64,000 nucleotides of DNA from Lycium barbarum (Eukaryota > Streptophyta > Magnoliopsida > Solanales > Solanaceae), in NCBI RefSeq assembly GCF_019175385.1, contig NC_083340.1:13094336-13158335 (forward strand). The letters run 5' to 3'. How positions within the stretch are numbered: position 1 is the first letter of the stretch; every line of letters starts with the position of its first letter. A program made the position numbers and the translations under genes. This document shows, one piece after another, positions 35,357 through 47,013 of the stretch. The notes below the pieces were generated by a model that was not told the DNA's origin, ran no database searches, and saw only the letters and a list, made by a program, of their open reading frames with translations.

Positions 35357-37423
35357 AAGGCAACGAAATTTCAGTGGACCGATGCCTGTGAGCGCGACTT
35401 TCAGATGTTGAAGCAAAAATTAATTACAGCTCCAGTTTTAGCTCTCCCAGAAGGGCCAGACGGGTATGTGGTTTATTGTGATGCCTCTGGTATGGGTTTG
35501 GGTTGTGTGTTAATGCAGCACGGTCGAGTCATAGCCTATGCTTCCCGGCAGCTCAGACCGCACGAGAAGAATTATCCCACTCATGATTTGGAGTTAGCCG
35601 CGGTTATTCATGCTTTGAAGATTTGGCGGCATTACTTATATGGGGTCCACGTTGATATTTATACGGACCATAAGAGCCTCCAGTATATTTTCAGACAGAA
35701 AGAATTGAATTTGCGACAGAGGTGGTGGTTAGAGTTGCTGAAAGATTATGATGTTGATATTCTATACCACCCAGGGAAAGCTAATGTTGTAGCAGATGCG
35801 CTTAGCCGCAAGTCCATGGGCAGTTTGATTGATGTGCAGTATGATAAGAAAGAAATGGTTCGTGATATTCATCAGTTAGCCAGTCTTGGAGTTCGGTTAG
35901 CCGATTTTGGAGATGCTGGGATTTCTGTTCGAGGAGTGGCCGACTCCTCTATTCTGGGTGAGATAAAGCGGCGTCAGTATGAGGATCCTGTTCTGATTCA
36001 GTATAGAGATGCAGTCCGTGAAAAAGAGCAGACCCCGTTTAAGATTACATCTGATGGAGTACTATTATTCAGGGGCAGATTATGTGTACCTGACGTTGCG
36101 GGGCTGCGACAACAGGTTATGGGTGAGGCACATCATGCCAGGTATTCTGTTCACCCAGGGTCGACGAAAATGTATCATGATCTTCGATGTCTGTATTGGT
36201 GGGACGGTATGAAAAAGGACATAGCAGAGTTCGTTGCCCAGTGCCCAAATTGTCAGCAGGTGAAAATTGAGCATCAGAAGCCCGTTGGGTTATTGCAGGA
36301 AATGGAAATACCAGCGTGGAAGTGGGAAGTAATTAATATAGATTTCACTGTAGGCTTGCCTCGCACTCCACGGAGGTACGACTCCATTTGGGTTATCGTC
36401 GATCGGCTGACAAAATCATCCCATTTTCTTCCAGTTCGGACTACCTACACAGCTGAAGATTATACCAGATTATATATTAAGGAGATTGTGAGACTGCACG
36501 GAGTTCCTGTGTCTGTTATTTCCGATAGAGGTGCCCAGTTTACAGCTAAGTTATGGAGGTCATTCCAGGAGGGATTGGGGACCCAGGTGAGCCTGAGTAC
36601 AACATTTCATCCCCAGTCCGACGGACAGGCCGAGCGCACTATTCAGACATTGGAAGATATGTTGCGTGCCTGTGTTATTGATTTTAGGGGTAGCTGGGAT
36701 GACCATTTGCCGCTTGTTGAATTTGCTTATAATAACAGCTACCACTCCAGTATTCAGATGGCACCATATGAGGCTTTGTATGGCAGGAAATGCAGATCTC
36801 CGATAGGTTGGTTCGACGTGGGTGAGATTCAGTTAATTGGTCCAGATGTGGTCCAGCAGGCAGTCGATAAAGTGAAACTGATTCGAGAGCGATTATTAGC
36901 GGCCCAAAGTCGACAGAAATCTTATGCTGATAAACGACGTCGACCGTTAGAGTTCCAGATTGGCGATTGGGTTTTCCTGAAAGTGTCACCTATGAAAGGT
37001 GTTATGCGATTTGGCAAGAAAGGAAAGCTCAGTCCGAGATATATTGGGCCTTATCTGATTATTCGTAAAATAGGCAAGGTAGCCTACGAATTGGATCTGC
37101 CAGCTGACTTAGGAGCGGTTCACCCGGTATTTCACGTCTCTATGCTTCGTAAGTGTATTGGTGACCCTTCCAAAATCTTTCCTTCAGATGATATGCAGGT
37201 CACAGAGGAGCTATCTTACGAAGAGCAGCCTATAGCCATATTGGATCGTCAGGTAAGAAAGTTGCGAAATAAAGATGTGGCTTCGGTTAAAGTGCTGTGG
37301 CGGAATAATAACCGCGAAGAAATGACCTGGGAGGCGGAGGAGCAGATGAAGAAAAAGTATCCTCACCTATTTCCAGTACCTTCAGGTAATTCAAATTCTT
37401 TGTTTGCCTATGTTGATTTGTGA
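35357..37423 (+). pseudogene. Tekay RNase H, integrase and chromodomain
   Basis: After the stop the frame is open for 689 codons. RNase H has [25 protein letters not shown] and ADALSRK. Integrase has the zinc-binding [11 protein letters not shown] and CPNCQQVK, and core residues Asp in NIDFTVGLP, Asp in SDRGAQF and Glu in GQAERTIQ. The C-terminus [10 protein letters not shown] and [16 protein letters not shown] is chromodomain-like, typical of chromoviruses, and ends at TGA 37421-37423. Confidence 0.93.
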
Positions 37424-37512
37424 ATGATTGGTATGTGATGGCTATAAAAGAAACTCCCCCGAGTTTAAGTAAGATTCGTATCGTTAATCCAACATTCGAG
37501 GGCGAATGTTCT

Positions 37513-37526
37513 TAAAGGGGGGAGGA
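37513..37526 (+). other. Tekay polypurine tract
   Basis: AAAGGGGGGAGGA directly precedes the 3' LTR. Confidence 0.9.
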
Positions 37527-40500
37527 TGTTACGTCCCGTATTTTTATACATTGGGACAACCCGGATTAACTATGACAATTTAAGGCCAAGACTATTTCGG
37601 GGATTTGAAGTCGGGACTTTTGACCATTTGATTTTATTTTGAGACATAAGTTATATATGAAATTGATGGCATTGAACACTTAGGAAAAATTGGGACCACA
37701 ATTCATAAAATTCGAATTTAAAAATGTGGTGCAAAAATTGCCATGGGGCCGTGTAAGTTGAGATGGTCCCACACCTTGTGTGGCCAATTTTAATTGGTCC
37801 AACACATTGTGTGGGCCAAAGACATCTAAGGGATATAAGTGTACTTAAATAGATTACTCTAAGTCATCTTTCCCTCATTACACTTCAACACCCCAACCAA
37901 GAAAAACCAAATCAAGTTCTAGCTTCCCCAAAATTATTTCTTTGGTATAGACCCACTATATTGAAGTCCCTAAGTAGCGTGGAAGTATTGTTTGGATCAT
38001 TCAACCATTCATTGTGTCCAATTGCAAAACCCTAGCCAATTGTGGTATTGAAAAACAAAGGTAAGATTTCATCTTGTTTATATATTGTGAATCTTGTATG
38101 CCTATTGTAGTATGCTAAAATGGATAGAAATCATGAAATATAGAATGTTGAAGTTGGGTTGTGTGTTTGGCATGTTGGCCGTGTAAAGTGGGGGTGTGTT
38201 GTGTGGTATTGGATTGATGAATTTATTCTTGTATCATGTTAAATTGTTGTAGAATGGAGAAGAGAATGCAAATCGTCGATATATGAATATATGTGTGCAA
38301 TGTAGCCGTGTGTAGCCCCAAATGTTTGGCAAAGAATGAATTTATATCGCTTAGCATCGTAATGGTTATTGTGATGACTTGTAGGTTGGAAATGGGAATT
38401 TAATGTCCCAAATTGACATAGTAAGCGTTGCAGACTGATTTGGAGAACTTTGTGCATTGAATGAAATTCGTATATATAGGATCCTTAACATATGTATATA
38501 TGTGTGTTGTGAACGAATGTGAGTTTTATAAGGTGTCGAAGATCGCATTACTACCGCTTAGTATGTTAGTTGTCGTCGTCTTGAATTCTAGTCTTGAAAT
38601 GAACATTTAATGACTTATGATTGATGTGAGGTTGTGCGGGCTGTTTTGAGGCTTATCGTGCGTTGATGTAATTGGTATATTATATGAGAATAACATCGTT
38701 ATATTGTGGATTGTTGAGACAAAACATGACTTGAAAATGAGGAAAATAAAAAGAGGGCTGCTCTCGGCCAAAGGGCTGTTTTCGGCCAATTGGGAGAAAA
38801 ATTGTGAATTGTTTAGAATGTCCTAGAATATTGTTGGTAAAGATTCGGGTTGATAATTAAATGTGTGAGCGATATTGTGGCTTGAATGTAAGCCGTTGAA
38901 TTGAATATTTGGAAAGTTGTCGAATGATGAAAAAGAGAGCTATTAATGTTATTTTGCCTTCCGAATTTATTATTGATGTTGCTAGGTTGGTTATTGTGGT
39001 TGTTTTTGTTGATTTTTAAGCGAGATAAATTCTCGGGGTGGCCTATTTACAGGGGAAGTGCTGCCGAGTTTTCTGTAGAATTTAGAGTAAGTTGGAATAA
39101 ATAATTGCTTAAGTGCCTATGGTTAATATTGGGTATTCATTGGCACATTTTGTAGACCTTGGGGAGCCCGAGGCGTAGATTTGGAGTAGCTTTAGATTGG
39201 CTAGCTTGGAAGCGCGTTCGAGGTATGTAAGGCAACTTCCTTTCTTTTTGGCATGTCTTAGTTTTTCATAGGCTAAATTAGAGCCTTAAGGAAATTCCAA
39301 ATCCGACATCCGAGCATGTTATGATCCGTATATGTTCTTTGGAATTCTTATGCATGATTTGATGAAATATGAATCTTTATGTATTCGAAATAATTGTTCT
39401 CTGAACTTTGCACCAAAAGGGTTTCATTTTAAAGAATTCGCAAATTTTGAATGTCATATCTTTCGTATAAATGCTCGGATTGCTCCAATATATTTTTATA
39501 AAAGTTTGCATTACGCATAACGAGTATGTTTTCCATAAGCAGGCCCGACTTGGGTAAATTCCCGTCCGTGGGTCCCGCGACTTCCCTTTATGAAATTCGG
39601 GAGCTTTTGAAAGAATTTGTTAAGACTATTATTTCGATTTTCAAATATGATCATTTTGCTTATGTTTGAATTTATGATATTGATTTTATGCATATGACTA
39701 CTCACGACTCTATTCGTGCATTCTGCTATTCCTTTCGCCGAGTCCCGGGCCGGTTCTGTTATCGTGCGCGCTTTGATATACTCCGGAGTTATGCTGTGTT
39801 TATGGTCCTCCGAGCTACTCGCTAATGAGGGTCGGGTTCCACTTATGTTTGGTGTTATGCTGTATATGGTGTTATGTTGGGTTATGATATGTGACGGGGA
39901 TTCGGAGAATTTAAACTTACATCTGGAGTTATGCTGTGTATTGGCGCCATTGACAGGCGGGCGACCATATTCTTTTGTACCCTATGCATTACTTACATAT
40001 TTTTGAAAGTAAACAAATTTTGATATGTTGGATTTGCACTTATGTTTGATACTCCCATTTTATTTAAAGTCTCCTATATGCTTTCTGTATATTCTGCTTT
40101 GCATACTCAGTACATATTTCGTACTGACCCCCCTTTCTTCGGGGGGCTGCGTTTCATGCTCGCAGGTACCGACGCACAGTTTGGTGATCCACCGCTTTAG
40201 GACACCCCTTTTGCTGTTGGAGTGCTCTTCTCCTTTCAGAGCATATCTGTTGGTATATCTTTTGTTCGCTATGTTTGTATATATATATATATTCGTTCAG
40301 GGGTACGGCGGGGCCCTGTCCCGCCATATGACTCGTTTGGTCTGTATAGAGGTCTGTAGACGTATTTGTGGGTGTGTGTGCCTACTTTTGTACAGTTGGG
40401 TTTGTATGATCTCATTTGTTATGGCAGCCTTGTCGGCGTGCATTTTGTATATGTGTTTTGGGCCATTGTGCCATTTGATAGCCTTGTCGGCTTTTTGACA

Positions 40501-40552
40501 TCTTTGATAGCCTTGTTGGCTTTTGATACATTTGACAGCCTTGCCGGCTTTT

Positions 40553-40619
<67 letters not shown>

Positions 40620-40795
40620 CGTGTGTGTGTCCGCACATGGTTGCGTTGAAATGCGGCTGATGCAGTTTGATATAGTTTGAGACGGCATATAGCATTTTAG
40701 CCACATATACTATTTGGATGTGATTCGATATGTACAGGTATGTCAGGGTGCCCAAGTAGGGCACTAATCACGGCCTACGGGGTTGGGTCGTGACA
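37527..40795 (+). repeat. Tekay 3' LTR
   Basis: It starts TGTTACGTCCCGTATTTTTA and ends GTTGGGTCGTGACA, 3269 bases. It differs from the 5' LTR by scattered single bases, a loss of about 53 bases near 37890, and a shorter TA run. Confidence 0.95.
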
Positions 40796-40876
40796 GAAAA
40801 GGTAGGGTTAAAAGTGGTTGAAGAAGTTCTTTTTCTTCATCAATTAAGTCCCAGATTCATTAAGATCAATAAACCT

Positions 40877-40889
40877 GGCTCTGATACCA
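40877..40889 (-). other. Primer binding site of the split copia-type element
   Basis: On the minus strand it reads TGGTATCAGAGCC, one base past the 5' LTR at 40891. Confidence 0.85.
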
Positions 40890-40890
40890 C

Positions 40891-41204
40891 TATTATGGAA
40901 TGAAATATTTAGAGAGAAAATGGAAGAAAGAATGAATAATAAATCATTGCATTAATTCATTATATTGTTTCTTGTATTGAAAAATAAAATACTACATCTC
41001 TATTTATAAAGAGAATAAAATAAAAGAAAATATATTATTTTCCTTATAGATACTAAACTAAAAGGAAACTAAGTAATTTACTATTAATGTAGTAACTAGA
41101 CTTAAAAGGAAGCTAAATGTTGCAAAATATTCATAGACTAAAAAAGAACTAAATCTTTCTATCATCAATTAAATCATAAAGTAGAAAAAAATTAAATTTT
41201 AACA
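40891..41204 (-). repeat. 5' LTR of the split copia-type element
   Basis: On the minus strand it begins TGTTAAAATTTAATTTT and ends ATTCCATAATA. It is the partner of 28274-28589. Confidence 0.85.
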
Positions 41205-41239
41205 AAGAGTTGGGCTGAACACCCTCTGCCTGACAAGAA

Positions 41240-41370
41240 GGGGTGGCTCAGATGGTAAGTATCTACCTTCCACCTCGAACCCGAAGGTTGTGGGTTCGAG
41301 TCACCAAAGAAGCAAAAGGGAAGCTCCCGGAGGAATGGGTTTGAAAAAAAAAAAGAAGAAGAAGAAGAAA
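41240..41370 (+). mobile_element. tRNA-derived SINE
   Basis: GGGGTGGCTCAGATGGTAAG contains a pol III A box, and GGTTCGAGTC at 41293-41302 is a B box at the right spacing. A 3' A-rich tail with GAA repeats follows at about 41340-41370. This fits a tRNA-derived Solanaceae SINE. Confidence 0.8.
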
Positions 41371-43642
41371 GAATGCCCCCCCCCCTCTACCCCACCCCAC
41401 CCCTCCCAGATTTGCCCCTAAGCGGGACTGAGCACCAGTGGCGGAGCTAGGATATTCATCTAAGGGGTTCACAAATATGAAGAAGTAAATACACGAAAAA
41501 GCTAAGGGGGTTCAACATCTACTATATATACATGAGAATTCCGACACAATTTTGTGGAGTCCTCCTTGTTGTATGTCATCTTAATCGTTTGCAAAAGGTC
41601 TTTTTCACACCGTAGGATGAGCTTATTATCATGTCTATTCCTTGACCATGTCCGAATGGAAAGTTGTCGTTATGTTTATTTAATTTTATTTTTAATTGAT
41701 GTTTCGATTTTTGTGGGAACATGAACAGTGAGTAATTTTGAGTTTTTTTTTTTTCAAATGATCGAATTAGACTCGTGTAAATTGTGTGATCCTTTTTTCA
41801 ATCCTGCATAATATGCTTTATAGGAGCTAGTGTTGTAAGTCCCTCTTCAGCTTTTGTCTTTGTTATAATTTTCCATAAGATTTTTGAGTTCTGTTCAACC
41901 TATTAAAAGAGTTTTTGTAATCTACTTATTTGACAGATAAATCTAGAACTGCAACGATACAAACATAGCTAGGAACTTGCTTTGCGACCAAACTGGAGAA
42001 GAAAGGGCGACAATCCAATTACTTTTTTGGATGTACATTTGCCTTTACCTCTGCTAGTTAAGTTGGGTAGTCATGAATCTCTTGAAGTTACTTTGGGTTG
42101 GATATTAGCAAACTTGAGTAATGCTCTTAAGAATGGACTGTTAGTATGTTGTTGGACGTCTCCTGCTTTTGGAGATTTTCCCCAAGGGGTACTTCTTACA
42201 TTCTTATTCGAGACGGTATTTAGTTGCTAATTGAACTGCATTTTCTTAAGAAAGCTGCTTTTTTGGTTCTACTAGGTTGATACTAATGAGCTTTCTGTTT
42301 CTCTCATCATGTAGCAGCTAGTCATAATTTAGATGATAGTCCAAGAAAGATCATTTCTTCAGGAACAACAAGTCCATTGAATCTAAACTCATATGAGGTT
42401 AGCACTTTCTATTTGGTTTGTATGGGGTAGCACGACCAATATTATTATATCTATTTATTAGGAAGTTTTTACAATTAAGTGCAAAAGCAAGCCCTGCCTT
42501 ACTATGTTTCAGCCACTCATTGGTTCCTGCTACTTTTGACAAGCCCTTGCCAAACCAAAGTCTTTTTTTTTTTAATTTTTTTTTTTGGAATCCCGAAAGT
42601 ATTGCAAACCTTTCAATCGAGGAGTTTAATTTTCAAACAGAAATTGTGATTGAACCTAAAAATTTGGATGCTGTCATTGATTAACTGAGGTATAATTCTC
42701 AACCATATATTTCATCTAGAGGCACTCTACACAAGCTTTATGCATTTAGCTATTTTCTACTTGGAGGAAGTTTCCACTTATTACATGACACGATTCCTCG
42801 TGTGTTTAGATGGACAAAATGATTGCTTTTGGTACTCCTATTAGTCTGAACTGCTTATAAAATGTCTATGAGTTCTGAAAGATAATTATCTATAGTTGAT
42901 TAAAATCTTATTTAAGAAAATGTAAAGAAATAAGTAACCTTTTGATTTTGTGCTAGGCTGTGGTTTTTGTGAACAACATTAAGACTTCTTGAAAGGCCTG
43001 CTGATCTGGCGTGCAAACGTGGAAGTATTATTCTGGCATATTAAGTTTATATCAGTTTGAGAAAACTTATTCAGGAAGGAAAGCTCAGGTGTCTTGTCCT
43101 AATTGTATCCTCAGTTTCAATAATGTGGCACATAATTTTCTTTTTAGTCTTTCCAAAGAGAATATCAATTTTTTTTATTTAGAAATAATTTAGCTTTAAT
43201 GAGAATATTTATCACCACACAAGTGCCGGCTAAAGCTTATTTTAGATTATAGAAGTTCCAAAAGCTTCCTTTTTCTTTTAAATATGGTGTCTAGTCAAAT
43301 GTAACACATAAATTGGGATGGAGAGAGTAGATATTACCAATAAATATATATTTTTCAATTATTTTTTCCGAAGAGATGGGTACACTCGGCGAATTGATGA
43401 GGGAAGGTAAAACAAGAAACATGGAAAGGTCATTGGTAGAATTTAAATCATGAACCACATGATGTATAAATTGAAGATGGAACCACTGGACTACAACTTC
43501 ATTATTGATAAAATATTACAACGGTGCCCATGCTCATATGACAGATTGCTATTAAAAGAAAAGGCCAATTTAAGATTCACATCATGATAAAGAGCAATGC
43601 AAATGGGGAATAATGGAAAACATGGTGAAGTTGTCATTCATA
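41371..43642. other. Intergenic with weak exon-like text, no gene assigned
   Basis: 41440-41520 begins GTGGCGGAGCTAGGATATTC, a common Solanaceae repeat end. On the plus strand, 41950-42228 reads VHLPLPLLVKLGSHESLEV and ILANLSNALKNG, and 42312-42396 reads SPRKIISSGTTSPLNLNSYE between CATGTAG and GTTAGC splice-like sites. These could be exon remnants, but no family is recognised and no frame links them. Poly-T runs near 42560 and the rest show nothing. Confidence 0.25.
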
Positions 43643-46500
43643 TTATGCTGAGATCTTCTTGAATCTCACTAGACAATTTTCAGGAGGCTCGCCTTTGCTC
43701 GGTGGCTTAACTTGCTCAAGCCTGCATCATAGCGATAAAATTGAAATATTCTTTGATCAGTAATTGATATTCTATATAATTTATTTCATAAAATGTATAT
43801 ATATAATTTGTGAATTACCTGTAGTTAAGAAGAAAGTAATGACCAACTACTAAATTCGTAAGCTTTGCCAAATTGGCTCCTGGGCACATTCGGGGACCTA
43901 CTCCCAAAGGAAGAAAGGAGGTTGGCTTGATCTCTGCATCCTGTAAAATTATAGTGTTGTTCACTTGATACTATAACATCTTTGGGAATTTAATCATTCA
44001 TGTGCAGTAATTACAAGGATATTGACTAAATGATGCAAATTTATGAACAAAATTAATAGTCTGTTTGGTCAAGTTTTTGAGAAGGCAATAGTATTTATTT
44101 TCTTAAAAATACTTATTTCAGAGAGTTGAGGTGTTTAGCCTAGAAAATAAAAGTGCTTTTGAATAATAGCAAAAGCAAATTTTTAGAAACTAAAAAGATA
44201 AATTTTCTCCATAAGCACTTCTGGAATTTTGGCCGAACACAAATTACAACCCTAATTGACAAAAATATTTTTCAGATTGATTAGCTAAACACTAGCAACT
44301 ACTCTGTAAAAGTACTTTTTCAAAATAAGCAGATTTTGACAGTTTGGCAAAAAACTTACATCCCATCTTGAAGGATTAAATTCCTTAGGTTTCACATAAG
44401 TGTTAGGGTCCATATACCAATGCCCTGACGTTGTCAAAACCTTCCACCCCTTAGGTATGGTGTACCCTGCGCAATGGATATTGATTAAATCATTTTAGTG
44501 TATCATTAACATTAATTGGCTTTGAGATAAGAGAACCAACCATTTATGTTAACAGTAGTTTTTGCAATTCTAAAGAAGATTGTTTCAGTGCTACCAAAAC
44601 GTAGTGTTTCATGATATACCTGTCAATTTTGAAAGAGATATAGTACTTAGTACAAAAGGACTTGATCTTATTGAACTTGAAAAGAAATATTTTACATTGT
44701 GAATGGTGTGCTGTGCCTATTAAAGAGAAATTAGGCCTTACGTTTGAAAGATACTTCATCTGTCCAATCTCGTCGAAAGTAAGGCCTGCATCTGGAGATG
44801 GTCTTCTGTTAACTATTTCTTCTTGTTCCTCCTGAAAACAGAGAAATTTGTCTTAATAAATTAATTTAAAAGACCCTCTCAACTTTATTGCACTTTTTGA
44901 ATAAAATAAAGTAGTGATCCATTGATAACGTACTTTTGCTTTCTGCAACAACTCAGGGTGTTTTTCCAGATGCATAATTGTCTTTATGGCAACCAGAGCA
45001 ACAATTTCATAACCACCAAATGTATAGGAAAGTAGCACTTTAATGATATCCTCATCACTAAATCCATTTCCATGTTCATCTTGAGTGTCTAGCATCGCGT
45101 CCAGCATGCTCTTGGGCCTGCCTTGTTTGTTTGCAATCATCACTTTTCTTTGATTTATTACGTCTTGAAGCATCCTACCTACTGCTTTTCTAGCCTGAAA
45201 CCATAAAAACAGAGAAGTTACACAAACGAATAGTTCAAATTTTGTGCCCGGTCACTTATAACAATAGCAAGCCTAATACTCTTCACAGCAAGCATAATAC
45301 GGTAACCTGAACACTAGCAAAAAAAAAAAGATAATATAAATTAGCAAGAGATAAGTTCTGTAGCTAAACAGCAAAATCGGCTGCTAATCCTATTTAGCGA
45401 CCAATTAGATGGATTGTTAAAATGTTAGCTACAAAGCAATTTAGCGATGAATCGACGGCGGATTATTAAAAATTTATGTTGACTACGAGTAAATAGCAAT
45501 GAAGTTCGTAGCTCATTCCAGATTTTTTTAGTGGAAAGATAGAAGAGTAACCTGATTCACCCTATTAAATTGGCATGATGGTGTAAATTTCTTTAGAACG
45601 TCAGTATATAAAACTTAAATCCATTTTGCCCCTATTAGATATATTATCTCTTTTTCCTCTTTTTTGGTGATTAATCAAATTTTAAACTCTAGATCTTACT
45701 AATTACCTTGACTCCCCTGTAGAAAGCAAATCCGGGGATATTAACGGCCAAGCTTTTGTAAGCTTTAAACCTGTGTTGATTCTCCTTGAAAACATAGTCA
45801 AGCACTTCTCGAGAAACTCCATCTTCGCCGCCTACAAGAACTTGCATAAGCACCTCAAATGCAGGCCTTTTCATCTCAGAGAGCAACTCGAGGGGTTCAT
45901 CTGTGGCAAGCCATTTGTCGAAGGAACCTTTCACGATTTTGTTCACGCTGTCAAAGTAGTAGGACAACGATCCGTGAGTTTTTATCGCGTTTGCTGCTGT
46001 TCGACGAAGAATCTTGTGTTCTTGGTTCTCTTGATTTCCTAGGAGGTTCAACATGTAGTCTGGAAATGCTACGGCAAAATTCTCTTCATCCATCAGGATT
46101 TTCCTGCACGTTTCGGGCGTTGTGACAATAATGCTTGGCCTTCCAAACATGTGTCCCGTGTACATCCCTCCTGGCCCGAACCTAATTAGTTACACACCAA
46201 TGTGAACTTCAAATTCAAATTCAAAACAGAACATCAAATTAATACAACAATAATAATTGTGTCATGAGAAACGTACCGAGTAGAAAAGTAAGCTGCAAAT
46301 GCGTCGAGATTTCCACCGACGTAACATTTCAAGAGAAAAAGCATATTACCAACGAATGGCCAGCCCATGTCACCTGGAGGCAAACGACTTTCCTCTGGAC
46401 TAAGTTTGAGTAAATAATACCAGCCATTTACTCTCTTTAGCACATTAATAAAGGTTAAAATCCCTATTCCCAGAGCTGTGCACAAGTACACTAACTCCAT
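43643..46500 (-). CDS. CYP88-like: Cytochrome P450, CYP88-like (CYP85 clan), eight exons, intact
   Basis: Exons are 46500-46277, 46181-45707, 45194-44934, 44831-44742, 44619-44541, 44466-44360, 43940-43819 and 43721-43643, with GT-AG introns in consistent phase, giving 478 residues plus stop; CYP88A enzymes are slightly longer. Residues 1-30 form an ER anchor. The hinge LPPGDMGWPFVGNM (40-53) is a CYP88 hallmark. FGRPSIIVTTPETCRKIL follows in exon 2. ExxR is E354-R357 in HETLRFGS. KEFNPSRW is the PERF-like block. The heme loop LGVGPRMCPG (424-433) binds iron through Cys 431. Two positions are odd: the I-helix reads FGGYEIVAL at 292-299, with Ile where Thr usually assists oxygen cleavage, and Leu 424 replaces the heme-loop Phe. 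CYP88A members oxidise ent-kaurenoic acid in gibberellin synthesis; this divergent form more likely serves specialised metabolism, CYP88C-like by recalled literature. Intron 2 holds a CACTA MITE; intron 6 a repeat. No lesion is seen. Confidence 0.92.
44050..44340. repeat. Repeat insertion in CYP88 intron 6
   Basis: Text from GTCTGTTTGGTCAAGTTTTT to GTTTGGCAAAAAAC has near-inverted ends (TTTGGTCAA, TTTGGC) and internal AAGTGCTTTT and AAGTACTTTTT phrases. It resembles 17640-17880 and is probably a hAT-like MITE. Confidence 0.45.
45312..45533. mobile_element. CACTA-type MITE in CYP88 intron 2
   Basis: The 222-base element begins CACTAGCAAAAAAAA and ends TTTTTTTAGTG. GAA flanks both ends (45309-45311 and 45534-45536), the 3-base duplication expected of CACTA elements. 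The interior has several TTTAGCGA-type phrases. Confidence 0.75.
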
Positions 46501-46569
46501 TTTTACTCTAAGAAACCTTTGTGAAGCTGATATATTGTAAGTTGGTTTAATGTATAGACTTCAGGGTCA

Positions 46570-46582
46570 GTATATATATATT
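46570..46582 (-). promoter_or_regulatory. TATA box candidate of the CYP88-like gene
   Basis: The minus strand reads CCAATATATATATACTG, about 70-80 bases before the ATG, a normal distance for a plant TATA box plus short 5' UTR. Confidence 0.5.
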
Positions 46583-46674
46583 GGACTTAATTTTGATTAT
46601 ACATATATATTCAGATCTAGATCTGCGCACCTATGCTTGAGTACTCTTCTCCTAGAGAAATGTGCCAGTTAATA

Positions 46675-47013
46675 CTCCCTCCGTCCCATAATAAATGTCA
46701 CTTTAGCCAAAAAAATTCGTCCCATAATAAGTGTCACCTTAGAAAATCAAGACATAAATTGACTAATTTTTTCCAATTCTACACTTAGACAATAAAGGAA
46801 CATTTAAATGATGATTGAAAAAGTTACATAGTAACTTGGTATTGTTAGATTCGTAATGTCAAAAGGTTTACTTCTTGTGCATGCTCTAATCAAAAGATAA
46901 AAGTAATTTATTTTTATTATATAGAGGTAATTTGCTAAACTTTATATTGCATTATTAATTTGTTAATATGTTTATTTTTTGCTAATGTGACACTTATTAT
47001 GAGACGGAGAGAA
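46675..47013. mobile_element. Stowaway-like MITE with TA duplication
   Basis: Ends CTCCCTCCGTCCCATAATAA and, inverted, CTCTCCGTCTCATAATAAGT match over about 25 bases. TA flanks both sides. The paralogous site in copy 2 reads GTTAATATTTAATACGG with one TA and no element. Confidence 0.92.

Larger units (their letters stand above)
29013..40795 (+). mobile_element. Tekay-clade chromovirus (Ty3/gypsy), nearly intact
   Basis: LTRs are 29013-32354 and 37527-40795, and GAAAA is duplicated on both sides (29008-29012 and 40796-40800). The primer site and purine tract are in place. The coding region has Gag, protease, reverse transcriptase, RNase H, integrase and a chromodomain-like tail, with only two frameshifts and one stop. 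Long LTRs of over 3 kb fit the Del/Tekay clade. High LTR identity points to recent insertion. Confidence 0.95.
28274..41204 (-). mobile_element. Old non-coding copia-type LTR element, split by a Tekay insertion
   Basis: LTRs of about 315 bases lie at 28274-28589 (3', minus orientation) and 40891-41204 (5'). On the minus strand the primer site TGGTATCAGAGCC (40889-40877) follows the 5' LTR. Excluding the nested element, the internal region is only about 510 bases (28590-29012 and 40801-40890) with no protein frame, so this is a small non-autonomous element. The minus-strand tract GTTTGAGGGGAAC before the 3' LTR serves as polypurine tract. Flanking pentamers (GGGAG, AAGAG) do not match well. 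Confidence 0.8.

Noticed and set aside
45773..46125. Plus-strand frames opposite CYP88 exon 2
   Set aside because: They are shadows of the minus-strand P450 exon, which has the conserved motifs and splice sites.
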